Assembly: GCA_947178235.1 (NCBI GenBank)
Contig: CAMWXQ010000058.1
Span: 1-6,927, forward strand
DNA length: 6,927 nt
Direction of reading: 5' to 3'
DNA from: an uncultured Muribaculaceae bacterium
GTDB lineage: Bacteria; Bacteroidota; Bacteroidia; Bacteroidales; Muribaculaceae
Part shown: positions 1 to 6,771 of the stretch, one piece after another
Numbering within the stretch: the stretch's first letter is position 1
Layout: each line of letters opens with the position of its first letter
Position numbers and translations under genes: made by a program
Notes under the pieces: generated by a model
What the model saw: the letters and a program-made list of their open reading frames with translations, nothing else
What the model was told of the DNA's origin: nothing
Databases searched by the model: none

Positions 1-8
1 GTTCGCTG

Positions 9-16
9 CAAAGGTA
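9..16 (-). promoter_or_regulatory. Probable leftward promoter -7 element (TACCTTTG)
   Basis: Read on the minus strand, this is TACCTTTG, an exact match to the Bacteroidota -7 consensus TAnnTTTG. A GTTG at 42-39 could be the -33 element, but the 22-base spacing is slightly long. Transcription would begin at about the first bases of the window and run left into a gene not included here, divergent from the DUF805 gene. An eight-base match with a weak partner can arise by chance, so confidence is moderate. Confidence 0.45.
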
Positions 17-130
17 GGGAGTTTTCGCGGGCTTTGGGCAACGGGGCGGGATGTTTGTGGCCGGGCTTTAACATTTCCTCATAATCTGCACATGGTCTTT
101 AACCTTCGCTAACAAAGTCGCGGGCATCTG

Positions 131-161
131 TTTGAATTGTCGGAAATTATTTATAATTTTG
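131..161 (+). promoter_or_regulatory. Bacteroidota-type promoter for the DUF805 gene
   Basis: TTTG at 131-134 is followed after 19 bases by TAATTTTG at 154-161. Both elements and their spacing fit the primary sigma factor consensus of Bacteroidota exactly. Transcription should start near 168, leaving a leader of about 57 bases. The first bases of that leader can form a small stem-loop (170-183, TGGCT / AGCCA around GATA). The leader is A-rich just before the start codon and has no Shine-Dalgarno, as is usual in this phylum. Confidence 0.8.
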
Positions 162-224
162 CGGGCGTATGGCTGATAAGCCACAAAGCAACAAATCATT
201 CACATAAATCAATACACAAAAACT

Positions 225-602
225 ATGTTCCAGCGTCAATTGACTTTCGGCGAGGCTGTGCGCAAGTGCCTCCAAGCCAACTACTGCAACTTCTCGGGCC
301 GCGCTTCGCGCTCGGAGTACTGGTGGTTCTGCCTCTTCACCTTCATCGCCGGCCTCGTGTTCGGTTTCATCAGTGTTTTCAGCGAGAATTTGGGCGCTAT
401 CCTCAACTGGATCTTCACCCTGGCTGTGCTGCTCCCCTCGCTCGGTGTCTCGGTTCGCCGTCTCCATGACGTAGGCCGCTCGGGATGGTGGCTTCTGCTC
501 TGCCTCACCGGTATCGGTGGCCTCGTCATCCTCTACTGGGATGTCCAGCCGAGCCAGCCCGTGCCCAACGAGTACGGCGACGTGCCCAATATGACCGCGT
601 GA
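225..602 (+). CDS. DUF805 family inner-membrane protein
   Basis: A 125-residue protein with the DUF805 hallmarks. The N-terminal cytoplasmic stretch ends in FSGRASRSEYWWF (23-35). Three hydrophobic segments follow at about 32-52, 57-77 and 87-105. The family motif VRRLHDVGRSGWW (77-89) lies between the second and third segments, and the short polar tail has the common PNEYGDVP ending. The biochemical role of this family is not established; it is often described only as a predicted small inner-membrane protein. The ATG is the first in frame after a consensus promoter and gives the usual family length. It appears to be a single-gene unit, because the next gene has its own promoter. No obvious hairpin with a T-run follows it. 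The family assignment is secure and the function unknown. Confidence 0.9.
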   Translation: MFQRQLTFGEAVRKCLQANYCNFSGRASRSEYWWFCLFTFIAGLVFGFISVFSENLGAILNWIFTLAVLLPSLGVSVRRLHDVGRSGWWLLLCLTGIGGLVILYWDVQPSQPVPNEYGDVPNMTA

Positions 603-675
603 TGCCTGCGGGGCCCCGAAAGCGGGCGGAGGAGGGCGAAAACTCTCGGTGCGGGGATTTTTCCGTGGCAAAATG

Positions 676-706
676 CTTGCAAAACCATAAAAAATGCGTA
701 ATTTTG
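676..706 (+). promoter_or_regulatory. Bacteroidota-type promoter for the Lrp-type regulator operon
   Basis: CTTG at 676-679 (three of four consensus bases, keeping the core TTG) is followed after 19 bases by TAATTTTG at 699-706. The -7 octamer is identical to that of the DUF805 promoter. Transcription should start near 713, giving a leader of roughly 48 bases before the ATG at 762. This separates the regulator and the two genes behind it from the DUF805 gene. The leader is C/T-rich and lacks a Shine-Dalgarno. Confidence 0.75.
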
Positions 707-761
707 CCATCCCTTAACCGATTCCTCCCCCCTTGCGGGGCCTCATACCATCACTCCCTCC

Positions 762-1229
762 ATGGAAAAGATAGACAATCTTGACAGGAAGATACTCGAA
801 ATCGTGATGCGCAACGCGCGCATCGCCTCGAAGGACGTTGCACAGGAGTGCGGCGTGTCGCGCGCAGCCATCCATCAGCGCATCCAGCGCATGATGGACC
901 TCAACGTCATCACCGGCTCTGGATACAACGTGGACCCGAAGATCCTCGGGTTCCGCACATGTACATATATAGGTGTCAACCTCGCGCGCGGCGCGATGTA
1001 CCGCGAGGTGGTCCCCGAGCTCGAAAAGATTCCCGAAATCGTGGAATGTCACTTCACCACGGGCCCGTACACGATGCTCATCAAGCTCTTCGCGCGCGAC
1101 AACGAGCACCTCATGGACCTGCTCAACAACAAGATACAGATCATACCCGGGGTGATGGGCACGGAGACACTGATCTCGCTCGACCACTCCATCTCACGCG
1201 TACTGCCGGTGACCTATGATGAAGCTTGA
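762..1229 (+). CDS. Lrp/AsnC family transcriptional regulator
   Basis: A 155-residue protein of normal family length. Residues 5-64 form the AsnC-type winged helix-turn-helix: it opens with LDRKILEIV, has the turn around ECGVSR (29-34) and a recognition helix at about 33-44, and ends in the family's NVDPKILGF segment. Residues 68-145 fit the RAM (Lrp/AsnC ligand-binding) domain, including the VECHFTTGPYTMLIKLFA strand-turn-strand (94-111) used in oligomerisation and effector binding. Members form dimers to octamers and sense amino acids or similar small molecules; the ligand cannot be read from this sequence. The start lies just downstream of a consensus promoter. The 3' end overlaps the next gene by 14 bases, so expression is probably coupled. 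Autoregulation is common in the family and plausible here, but no operator was identified. Confidence 0.93.
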   Translation: MEKIDNLDRKILEIVMRNARIASKDVAQECGVSRAAIHQRIQRMMDLNVITGSGYNVDPKILGFRTCTYIGVNLARGAMYREVVPELEKIPEIVECHFTTGPYTMLIKLFARDNEHLMDLLNNKIQIIPGVMGTETLISLDHSISRVLPVTYDEA

Positions 1230-1755
1230 TCCCCGCACACTCCTGGCCGCAGCCGCCATCATCCTCGGCGCCTCCGCGGCCCACGCCGAGGACGAGTATA
1301 TCGTCGTCGGCACGGCGAGCGACGTATATGAGGAGAGCGAGATGGCCAACCCCGTCATCAACCAGTGGGCAAACAACGACCGCGTCCTCCCCGGCATGGC
1401 CTTCAAGGTGATGCAGCAGATGGAGGGGGCCTACTCGGTGGAGTTCCCCGGATGGGCGGGCGCATGGGTGCCCGCGAAGGCGTGTGCCGTGCCCCAGGAG
1501 GTGAATCCCGCGGCAGGGACCTATACATTCCCCATCGAGGATGGCGAGACCTACACGGCGACCCTCTCGGAGCCGCGCGAGGACGGGACATGGCGCGTGG
1601 AGACACGCAAGGGCGCCGCGACGGCGCGCCGCGTCAGCCCCACGCTCATACTCATATATGACGACGCCACCAGGGTGCAGGAGGGTACCATAACCGCCGT
1701 GGCGGGGAAGACGTACCTCTACATCTACGATACGATGCTCCTCGGGTGGGATTGA
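1216..1755 (+). CDS. Exported SH3-like protein of unknown function
   Basis: A 179-residue protein that I cannot assign to a named family. Residues 1-24 look like a type I signal peptide: a short start with Lys and Arg, an Ala/Leu/Ile-rich core (8-21) and an AHA|E cleavage site after residue 24. No lipobox Cys is present, so a periplasmic or secreted product is expected. The mature N-terminal part (about 28-92) is rich in beta strand and ends in GAYSVEFPGWAGAWVPAKA, resembling a bacterial SH3-like fold. The rest (93-179) is also beta-rich, with GTYTFPI and KTYLYIYD strands. Two adjacent ATGs (1216 and 1219) could start it; either overlaps the regulator's stop by 11-14 bases, and the helicase starts one base after its own stop. 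The position implies co-transcription with a regulator and a helicase, an unexpected grouping for an envelope protein. The SH3 reading is by pattern only. Confidence 0.8.
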   Translation: MMKLDPRTLLAAAAIILGASAAHAEDEYIVVGTASDVYEESEMANPVINQWANNDRVLPGMAFKVMQQMEGAYSVEFPGWAGAWVPAKACAVPQEVNPAAGTYTFPIEDGETYTATLSEPREDGTWRVETRKGAATARRVSPTLILIYDDATRVQEGTITAVAGKTYLYIYDTMLLGWD

Positions 1756-1756
1756 G

Positions 1757-3187
1757 ATGGCCGGGGATAAACCGCTGACCATCGGAGGATTCGCCGCACT
1801 CGTCAAGGAGATGCTGCCGTACACCCCGAATGCCCAGCAGTCCAAGCTGATAGACGCACTCGCGAGATTCTGCGCGGGATATGACGAGACGGGACGCGTC
1901 TTTGTCGTCAACGGTTATGCCGGTACGGGCAAGACCTCGGTGACGGGTGCGCTCGTGAAGGCGCTCACCTCCGTGGGGCGCCCCGTGGTGCTGATGGCCC
2001 CGACGGGCCGCGCCGCCAAGGTTTTCTCTGTCCACGCCGGACACGCGGCGTCGACGATACACCGCAAGATCTACCGCGGGGCGTCGGGAGACCTCACCGC
2101 GGCCAACAGATTCCTGCAACACAACGAGCTCTCGGACGCTGTATATATAGTGGATGAGGCGTCGATGATCGGCAATGGCTCGGACGGGGGGACTGACCTC
2201 CTGGGCGACCTGCTCGAATATGTGTTCACCCCCGACAACAACAGGCTTATACTCTTGGGTGACGTGGCCCAGCTCCCGCCCGTGGGCGCGACGCAGAGCC
2301 CCGCGATGGTGGCGGATGCGTACAAGGAGCGTGGGTTGAAGGTCTCGCGTGCGACGCTGACCGACACCGTGCGCCAGGGACGCGAGTCGGGGATACTGTA
2401 CAACGCCACGTGGCTGCGCCGCGCGATGCTCGTTGACCCCCTGCCTCGGCCGCGGCTGCGCACCGAGGGGTTCGACGACGTGTCCGTGACGGACGGCAAT
2501 GATGTGGTGGATGTGGTGGCGGACTGCTACCGACGCGACGGGGCGGCGGAGACGATAGTGGTGACGCGCTCCAACCGCCGTGCGACGGCCTTCAATCTCG
2601 GCATCCGCGAGCGTATCCTGGACCTCAACGAGGAGCTGTGCAAGGGTGAGCGTCTGCTCGTGGCCAAGAACAATTATACGTGGGGCGCGAAGGTGAAGGG
2701 GCTCGACTTCATCGCCAACGGGGATGTGGCCGAGGTTCGCGCCATACATGCGACGGAGTACCGGTATGGTTTCCGCTTCGCCATCGTGACGCTGTGGCTC
2801 CCGGACAGGGATGTGGAGGTGAAGGCGCGGATCTTTCTGAACACTCTGACCGACGACAATGCCTCGGTGCCGCGCGAGCAGATGCAGGCCCTGGCTGAGG
2901 CGCGCATGGCCGATCCGGAGGTGAACCGTCCCGACGACCCGTTCGAGCGGCGTCTGCGCCGGCTGCGTACGGATGAGTATTTCAATGCGTTGCAGGTTAA
3001 GTATGCCTATGCGGTGACGTGCCACAAGGCGCAGGGGGCGCAGTGGAAGAATGTCATCGTGGATCTCGGCGGTATCCCTCCCGAGGCTCAGGAGATGGAT
3101 TTCTACCGATGGCTCTATACGGCGGTCTCCCGCGCGACGACACACCTGTGGCTGTTGAATCCGGGGGAGATGGCGGGGGAGAATTGA
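1757..3187 (+). CDS. SF1B DNA helicase, Dda/RecD2-like (AAA family ATPase)
   Basis: A 476-residue ATP-dependent helicase with all main SF1 motifs. These are a Q-motif-like TPNAQQ (23-28), Walker A GYAGTGKT (53-60), motif Ia APTGRAAK (81-88), Ib STIHRKIY (99-106), Walker B VDEASM (132-137), motif III GDVAQLPPVG (168-177), a motif IV-like TDTVRQG (202-208), motif V VTCHKAQG (420-427) and motif VI YTAVSRAT (454-461), whose Arg459 is the expected arginine finger. Residues 305-370 (around FIANGDVAEV) fit the SH3-like 2B domain inserted in RecD2/Dda enzymes. The length is close to that of phage T4 Dda and it lacks the long N-terminal region of RecD2, so it probably acts alone, moving 5' to 3' on single-stranded DNA. 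No phage genes surround it. It begins one base after the preceding stop (TGAGATG), so translation is likely coupled. Its stop lies inside the first unit of a 7-base repeat that fills the downstream gap. Confidence 0.93.
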   Translation: MAGDKPLTIGGFAALVKEMLPYTPNAQQSKLIDALARFCAGYDETGRVFVVNGYAGTGKTSVTGALVKALTSVGRPVVLMAPTGRAAKVFSVHAGHAASTIHRKIYRGASGDLTAANRFLQHNELSDAVYIVDEASMIGNGSDGGTDLLGDLLEYVFTPDNNRLILLGDVAQLPPVGATQSPAMVADAYKERGLKVSRATLTDTVRQGRESGILYNATWLRRAMLVDPLPRPRLRTEGFDDVSVTDGNDVVDVVADCYRRDGAAETIVVTRSNRRATAFNLGIRERILDLNEELCKGERLLVAKNNYTWGAKVKGLDFIANGDVAEVRAIHATEYRYGFRFAIVTLWLPDRDVEVKARIFLNTLTDDNASVPREQMQALAEARMADPEVNRPDDPFERRLRRLRTDEYFNALQVKYAYAVTCHKAQGAQWKNVIVDLGGIPPEAQEMDFYRWLYTAVSRATTHLWLLNPGEMAGEN

Positions 3188-3291
3188 GAATTTTGAATTT
3201 TGAATGGGGAATTTTGAATTATAAGTCGTATAAGATTTATAAGTCGTATGGGGTAGCCTAATTCAAAATTCAAAATTCCCCATTCAAAATT
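3182..3291. repeat. Composite repeat: 25-bp inverted repeat of 7-base units around a 9-base tandem array
   Basis: The left side (3182-3220) is a run of 7-base units: AATTGAG, AATTTTG twice, AATGGGG, AATTTTG, then AATT. The right side (3260-3291) is the same kind of array inverted (CAAAATT twice, CCCCATT, CAAAATT). Bases 3196-3220 and 3267-3291 are perfectly complementary over 25 bp. Between them, 3221-3249 holds 9-base units: ATAAGTCGT, ATAAGATTT, ATAAGTCGT, AT. The element occupies nearly all of the gap between the convergent helicase and RSH genes, and its first unit includes the helicase stop codon. The transcript could fold into a long hairpin in either direction and might end transcription from both sides, but neither side has a clear T-run. 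Confidence 0.9.
3196..3291. terminator. Possible bidirectional terminator hairpin
   Basis: This is the only strong secondary structure between the 3' ends of the converging helicase and RSH genes: a perfect 25-bp stem with a 46-base interior. The position suits a shared terminator. The A/T-rich arms, the long loop and the lack of a following T-tract are atypical of intrinsic terminators, so this role is inferred from position and symmetry only. Confidence 0.4.
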
Positions 3292-3299
3292 ACCAATGT

Positions 3300-5582
3300 C
3301 TAATTCTCATCGTCCGTGATGTCTTTGTTGAGGCGTTCGGCTTTGCGGATGCCTTTGATTTTGAGGACCGAGCGGCAGAGGGTGTCGACGGCGGCGGTGT
3401 CGGAGACCTTGACGGTGATGTCACAGGTGAATACCTCTTCCTTGGCGCGGATGTCGAGGCTGCGGATGTCGACGGCCATGTCGTTGGAGAGTTTGGCGGT
3501 GAGCTCGGAGAGGATTCCGTGACGGTCTATGCCCTCGATGTGTACCGATGTCTCGAAGGTCTCGGGGACAGCCTTGTCGGCCCACTCGACGGCGAGGATG
3601 CGGGGGCCGTAGCCGGCTTTGAGCACCTGGGCGCGGGGACAGGTGAGGGAGTGGACCTCGACCTGGCCGAAGTCGGTGATGAAGCCCATGGCCCTGTCTC
3701 CGGGGATGGGTCGGCAGCAGTCGGCGAGCACGAAGTTGCGGCCCCCATTGCCGTCGAAGGTTAGGCGGTAAGGTTTCTTGGTGTCGATCACCTCGGCGGG
3801 TTTCTCCTTTGGTGCGTCGGGGGTGTCGGGGGCGGGTTTCTTCTGACCGCTGCGGAATCCGCCCATCCTCAGCAGGCGCGATATGAGGCTGCGTGCCGTG
3901 CGCGAGGTGTTGACGTTCAGGTAGTCGTCGATCGAGGCTTCGCCCGAGCCGAGGCGGTAGAAGAGCTGGTCGCGCGAGGATACGTGGTAGGTGCCGAGAA
4001 TCTTGGTCATCACCTCGTTGTTGAGGGTGATCTTGCTCTCGTCTATGAAGCGGTCGAAGATGGCCTGCCCCTTCTCGATGAGTGGCTGGCGCTCGCGGCG
4101 GAGCTCCTTGCGCAGGCGGGTCTTGGCCTTGGCGGTGGAGAGGAAGGTGAGCCACTCCTCCTTGGGGGTCTGGGTGTGGGAGGTGAGTATCTCGACCTGG
4201 TCGCCCGAGCTGAGGCGGTGGCTGAGGGGTTCGAGCTTGTGGTTGACCTTGCCCGCGATGCAGTGGTTGCCGAGCTCGGAGTGGAGTGTGTATGCGACGT
4301 CGAGGACGGTGGCGCCGGCGGGAAGGGTGAGGAGGTCGCCCGTGGGGGTGAAGACCACGATCTCGCTCGCGAAGAGGTTGAGTTTCAGCGTGTCGAGGAA
4401 GTCGATGGCGTTGGGGTCGGGGTCTTCGAGGATGTCCTTGATGGTGCGGAGCCAGACGGTGAGCTCGCTCTCCTCCTCCTTGTCGCCGCCGATCTTGTAC
4501 TTCCAGTGGGCGGCGAAGCCCTTCTCGGCAATCTCGTCCATGGCGCGGGAGCGTATCTGGACCTCGATCCAGTTGCCGTCCGGGCCCATGAGGGTGACGT
4601 GGAGGGCCTGGTAGCCGTTGGCCTTCGGGACGGCGATCCAGTCGCGTGTGCGCTCGGGGTGGGGGCGGTAGAGGTCGGTGAGCATCGAGTAGATGCGGTA
4701 GCAGGTCTCCTTGTCGGTCTCCCCCTCGACCTTGTCGAAGATTATGCGCATGGCGTAGAGGTCGTAGACCTCCTCGAAGGGGATGTTCTTGGCCTGCATC
4801 TTGCGCCAGATGGAGTAGACCGACTTCACCCTGGCCTTGGCCTCGTAGCGGAGGCCCATTGCGTCGAGGCGTTCGAGGATGGGGGCGGCGAAGCTGTTGT
4901 AGACCGTGGTGCGCCCAGCCTCGGAGCCGGCGATGAGGCCCGAGATGCGCTCGTACTCGACTGGGTGCTCGTATCGGAAGGAGAGGTCTTCGAGTTCGGT
5001 CTTGATCTCGAAGAGGCCGAGGCGGTGGGCCAGCGGGGCGTAGATGTAGAGGGTCTCGCCGGCGATCTTGTACTGTTTGTTGGGGGCCATCGACCCGAGG
5101 GTGCGCATATTGTGGAGTCGGTCGGCCATCTTCACGAGCACGACGCGGATGTCCTTGCTCATGGTGAGGAGGAGTTTGCGGAAGTTCTCGGCCTGGGCCG
5201 AGGCGCGGTCGCCGAAGATTCCGCCCGAGATCTTCGTGAGCCCTTCGACGAGCTCGGCTATCTTCTTGCCGAAGTGTGTCTCGATGTCCTCGACGGTGTA
5301 CTCGGTGTCCTCGACGACGTCGTGGAGGAGGGCGGCGCATATCGATGTTGAGCCGAGGCCCATCTCGGCTGAGACGATGCGGGCCACGGCGATGGGGTGG
5401 AGGATGTATGGCTCGCCCGAGCGGCGGCGCACACCGCGGTGGGCCTCACGGGCGAAGTCGTAGGCGCGGCGTATGATGTCGGTCTTCTTGCGGTGGTTGC
5501 TCGCGAGGTAGCCTTCGAGGAGTTCGTCGAACTGACGGTCGACCATCTGATCCTCGGTCTCGGGCGTGAGGGGGGCTGTCAT
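3300..5582 (-). CDS. RelA/SpoT homologue, bifunctional (p)ppGpp synthetase/hydrolase
   Basis: A 760-residue long RSH enzyme that makes (p)ppGpp from GTP or GDP plus ATP and hydrolyses it to GTP/GDP and pyrophosphate. The hydrolase domain (about 35-190) keeps the metal-site signatures SGEPYILHP (54-62) and HDVVED (87-92). The synthetase domain (about 240-365) has RVKSVYSIWRKM (251-262), PKANGYQALH (319-328) and EVQIR (340-344). At the site that separates enzyme types it reads RTRD (311-314), the basic form related to RXKD of bifunctional enzymes rather than the EXDD of RelA. TGS follows at about 402-468, a helical linker, a Cys-containing module (C622, C623, H644, C648) and a C-terminal ACT domain (about 675-755). 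The chosen ATG gives the typical N-terminus and overlaps the stop of the upstream manC-type gene as ATGA. A longer upstream reading would run through that gene and has no family resemblance. Confidence 0.95.
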   Translation of the reverse strand: MTAPLTPETEDQMVDRQFDELLEGYLASNHRKKTDIIRRAYDFAREAHRGVRRRSGEPYILHPIAVARIVSAEMGLGSTSICAALLHDVVEDTEYTVEDIETHFGKKIAELVEGLTKISGGIFGDRASAQAENFRKLLLTMSKDIRVVLVKMADRLHNMRTLGSMAPNKQYKIAGETLYIYAPLAHRLGLFEIKTELEDLSFRYEHPVEYERISGLIAGSEAGRTTVYNSFAAPILERLDAMGLRYEAKARVKSVYSIWRKMQAKNIPFEEVYDLYAMRIIFDKVEGETDKETCYRIYSMLTDLYRPHPERTRDWIAVPKANGYQALHVTLMGPDGNWIEVQIRSRAMDEIAEKGFAAHWKYKIGGDKEEESELTVWLRTIKDILEDPDPNAIDFLDTLKLNLFASEIVVFTPTGDLLTLPAGATVLDVAYTLHSELGNHCIAGKVNHKLEPLSHRLSSGDQVEILTSHTQTPKEEWLTFLSTAKAKTRLRKELRRERQPLIEKGQAIFDRFIDESKITLNNEVMTKILGTYHVSSRDQLFYRLGSGEASIDDYLNVNTSRTARSLISRLLRMGGFRSGQKKPAPDTPDAPKEKPAEVIDTKKPYRLTFDGNGGRNFVLADCCRPIPGDRAMGFITDFGQVEVHSLTCPRAQVLKAGYGPRILAVEWADKAVPETFETSVHIEGIDRHGILSELTAKLSNDMAVDIRSLDIRAKEEVFTCDITVKVSDTAAVDTLCRSVLKIKGIRKAERLNKDITDDEN

Positions 5583-6658
5583 AGCGAGTCCTCGCCGAAT
5601 TTGAGACGTACGTCGGTAACCATCTGCTTGATGCGCTGCTCGCGGCTCTTCGGGCAGATGATGAGGGCGTCGCCGGTGTCGGCCACGATGTAGTCCGAGA
5701 GGCTGTCGAGCACGACGAGCTTGCCCGAGGGGACGGCGACCATGTTGCGCTCGGCGTCGTAGGCGAGTACGCGGGCGTCGCGGGTGACGTTGGTGCCGAC
5801 GGTCTTGGGCGAGTTGTCGTAGAGTGATCCCCAGGTGCCGAGGTCGTTCCATGCGAAGTCGGCACACTCGACATAGACGTTGTCGGCCTTCTCCATGACG
5901 GCGTAGTCGATCGAGTTGGCGGGGCATGACTCGAAGTTCTCGCCGATGAAGGTGTCCTCGGCGGGGGTGCCGAAGAGGTGGGCGCCGCGGTCGAAGAGGG
6001 CTGTGAGGTCGGGATCGTAGCGGTGCAGGGCGGCGATGATGGAGGTGGCTTTCCAGAGGAAGATGCCTGCGTTCCAGAAGAATTCGCCCGATTCGAGGAA
6101 GACCTTGGCCAGTTCGAGGTTCGGTTTCTCGGTGAAGGTCTTCACCTTGAGTATCCCCGGTTCGACCTGTCCGCCGATCTGTATGTATCCGTATCCTGTG
6201 TCGGGGCGGGTGGGGGTGATGCCGAGGGTGAGGAGGGCGTCATGGCTCTCGACAAAGTCGAAGCCGCGGCGCACGCAGTCTTCGAAGACATGTTCGCCCG
6301 TGATGAGGTGGTCGCTCGGGGTGACGATCATGGATGCCTCGGGGTCGAGGGCGTGTATGTGGTAGGCCGCCCATGCGATGCAGGGGGCGGTGTTGCGTCG
6401 TGCGGGTTCGAGCAGGATGTTGTGGGGCTCGATGTCGGGGAGCTGTTCGCGGATGAGGCCGGCATACTTGGCGTTGGTGACCACGACGATGTTCTCCTTG
6501 GGTACGACGGGGAGGATGCGGTCGTAGGACATCTGCAAGAGCGATCGGCCTGTGCCGAGGAAGTCGATGAACTGTTTGGGACAGTCCTCGCGCGAGTAGG
6601 GCCAGAAGCGGCTGCCGACGCCGCCACACATGATGACGCAATAACGATGAGAGGCCAT
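5579..6658 (-). CDS. manC: Mannose-1-phosphate guanylyltransferase (GDP-mannose pyrophosphorylase)
   Basis: A 359-residue cytoplasmic nucleotidyltransferase that converts mannose-1-phosphate and GTP to GDP-mannose and pyrophosphate, feeding GDP-mannose and GDP-fucose for glycans. The nucleotide-binding signature CGGVGSRFWPYSREDCPKQF spans 11-30, and R17 and K28 sit where the family's substrate-contacting Arg and Lys are expected. Other family motifs are EPARRNTAPC (84-93), TPSDH (113-117), GYGYI (155-159), FTEKP (175-179), WNAGIF (195-200), DYAVMEK (251-257) and WNDLGTW (270-276). It ends after the guanylyltransferase part and lacks the cupin-type phosphomannose isomerase domain of about 470-residue ManC/AlgA proteins, so isomerase activity must come from elsewhere. 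It is first in a leftward two-gene unit with the RSH gene, joined by a 4-base ATGA overlap. The start codon has no Shine-Dalgarno and lies about 33 bases from the predicted transcript start. Confidence 0.94.
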   Translation of the reverse strand: MASHRYCVIMCGGVGSRFWPYSREDCPKQFIDFLGTGRSLLQMSYDRILPVVPKENIVVVTNAKYAGLIREQLPDIEPHNILLEPARRNTAPCIAWAAYHIHALDPEASMIVTPSDHLITGEHVFEDCVRRGFDFVESHDALLTLGITPTRPDTGYGYIQIGGQVEPGILKVKTFTEKPNLELAKVFLESGEFFWNAGIFLWKATSIIAALHRYDPDLTALFDRGAHLFGTPAEDTFIGENFESCPANSIDYAVMEKADNVYVECADFAWNDLGTWGSLYDNSPKTVGTNVTRDARVLAYDAERNMVAVPSGKLVVLDSLSDYIVADTGDALIICPKSREQRIKQMVTDVRLKFGEDSL

Positions 6659-6697
6659 GGTGGGTATGGTTGGGGTTAGGTTGTTGGATTCAGAATG

Positions 6698-6729
6698 CTA
6701 AATTAGCAAATTGTGGGGAGAAATGCAAG
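6698..6729 (-). promoter_or_regulatory. Candidate promoter for the manC-RSH unit
   Basis: On the minus strand, CTTG (6729-6726) is followed after 20 bases by TAATTTAG (6705-6698), seven of eight matches to the Bacteroidota -7 consensus. The same CTTG variant serves the Lrp-type operon. Transcription would start near 6691 and give a leader of about 33 bases. A nearby ACAATTTG (6714-6707) has TTTG but lacks the TA and a -33 partner, so it is the weaker choice. Confidence 0.55.
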
Positions 6730-6771
6730 GGAATCGGGAATTATTGGGTGTGGATTGGGTTAATTGGACAA

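Noticed and set aside
609..618. CGGGGCCCCG palindrome after the DUF805 gene as a terminator
   Set aside because: It leaves no loop for an RNA hairpin and no T-run follows; the gap 603-675 holds no other convincing terminator.
1652..3145. A 497-codon open frame on the minus strand opposite the helicase
   Set aside because: Arg/His-rich translation without any motif; the helicase on the plus strand has every SF1 motif in place.
1757..3187. Helicase as a sign of a phage or mobile island
   Set aside because: Although Dda-like, it is flanked by chromosomal families with similar GC-rich codon use, and there is no integrase, attachment site or phage gene in view.
3219..3261. Short repetitive peptide (Tyr-Lys-Ser type) encoded by the 9-base arrays
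   Set aside because: A period of nine bases always yields a three-residue repeat. The frames are either tails of shadow readings or have no promoter, and the two arrays end in different contexts.
3984..5351. A 455-codon open frame on the plus strand opposite the RSH gene
   Set aside because: It is the mirror of a GC-rich coding strand: Gly/Val/Glu/Leu-rich, no recognisable domain, and no promoter. The minus-strand RSH enzyme explains the region fully.
5583..5927. A 115-codon upstream extension of the RSH reading frame on the minus strand
   Set aside because: It runs through the manC-type gene in another frame, is Arg/His-rich low-complexity sequence with no RSH resemblance, and the ATG at 5582 gives the normal N-terminus and an ATGA overlap.
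5978..6679. A 233-codon open frame on the plus strand opposite manC
   Set aside because: Low-complexity antisense translation; the guanylyltransferase signatures are on the other strand.
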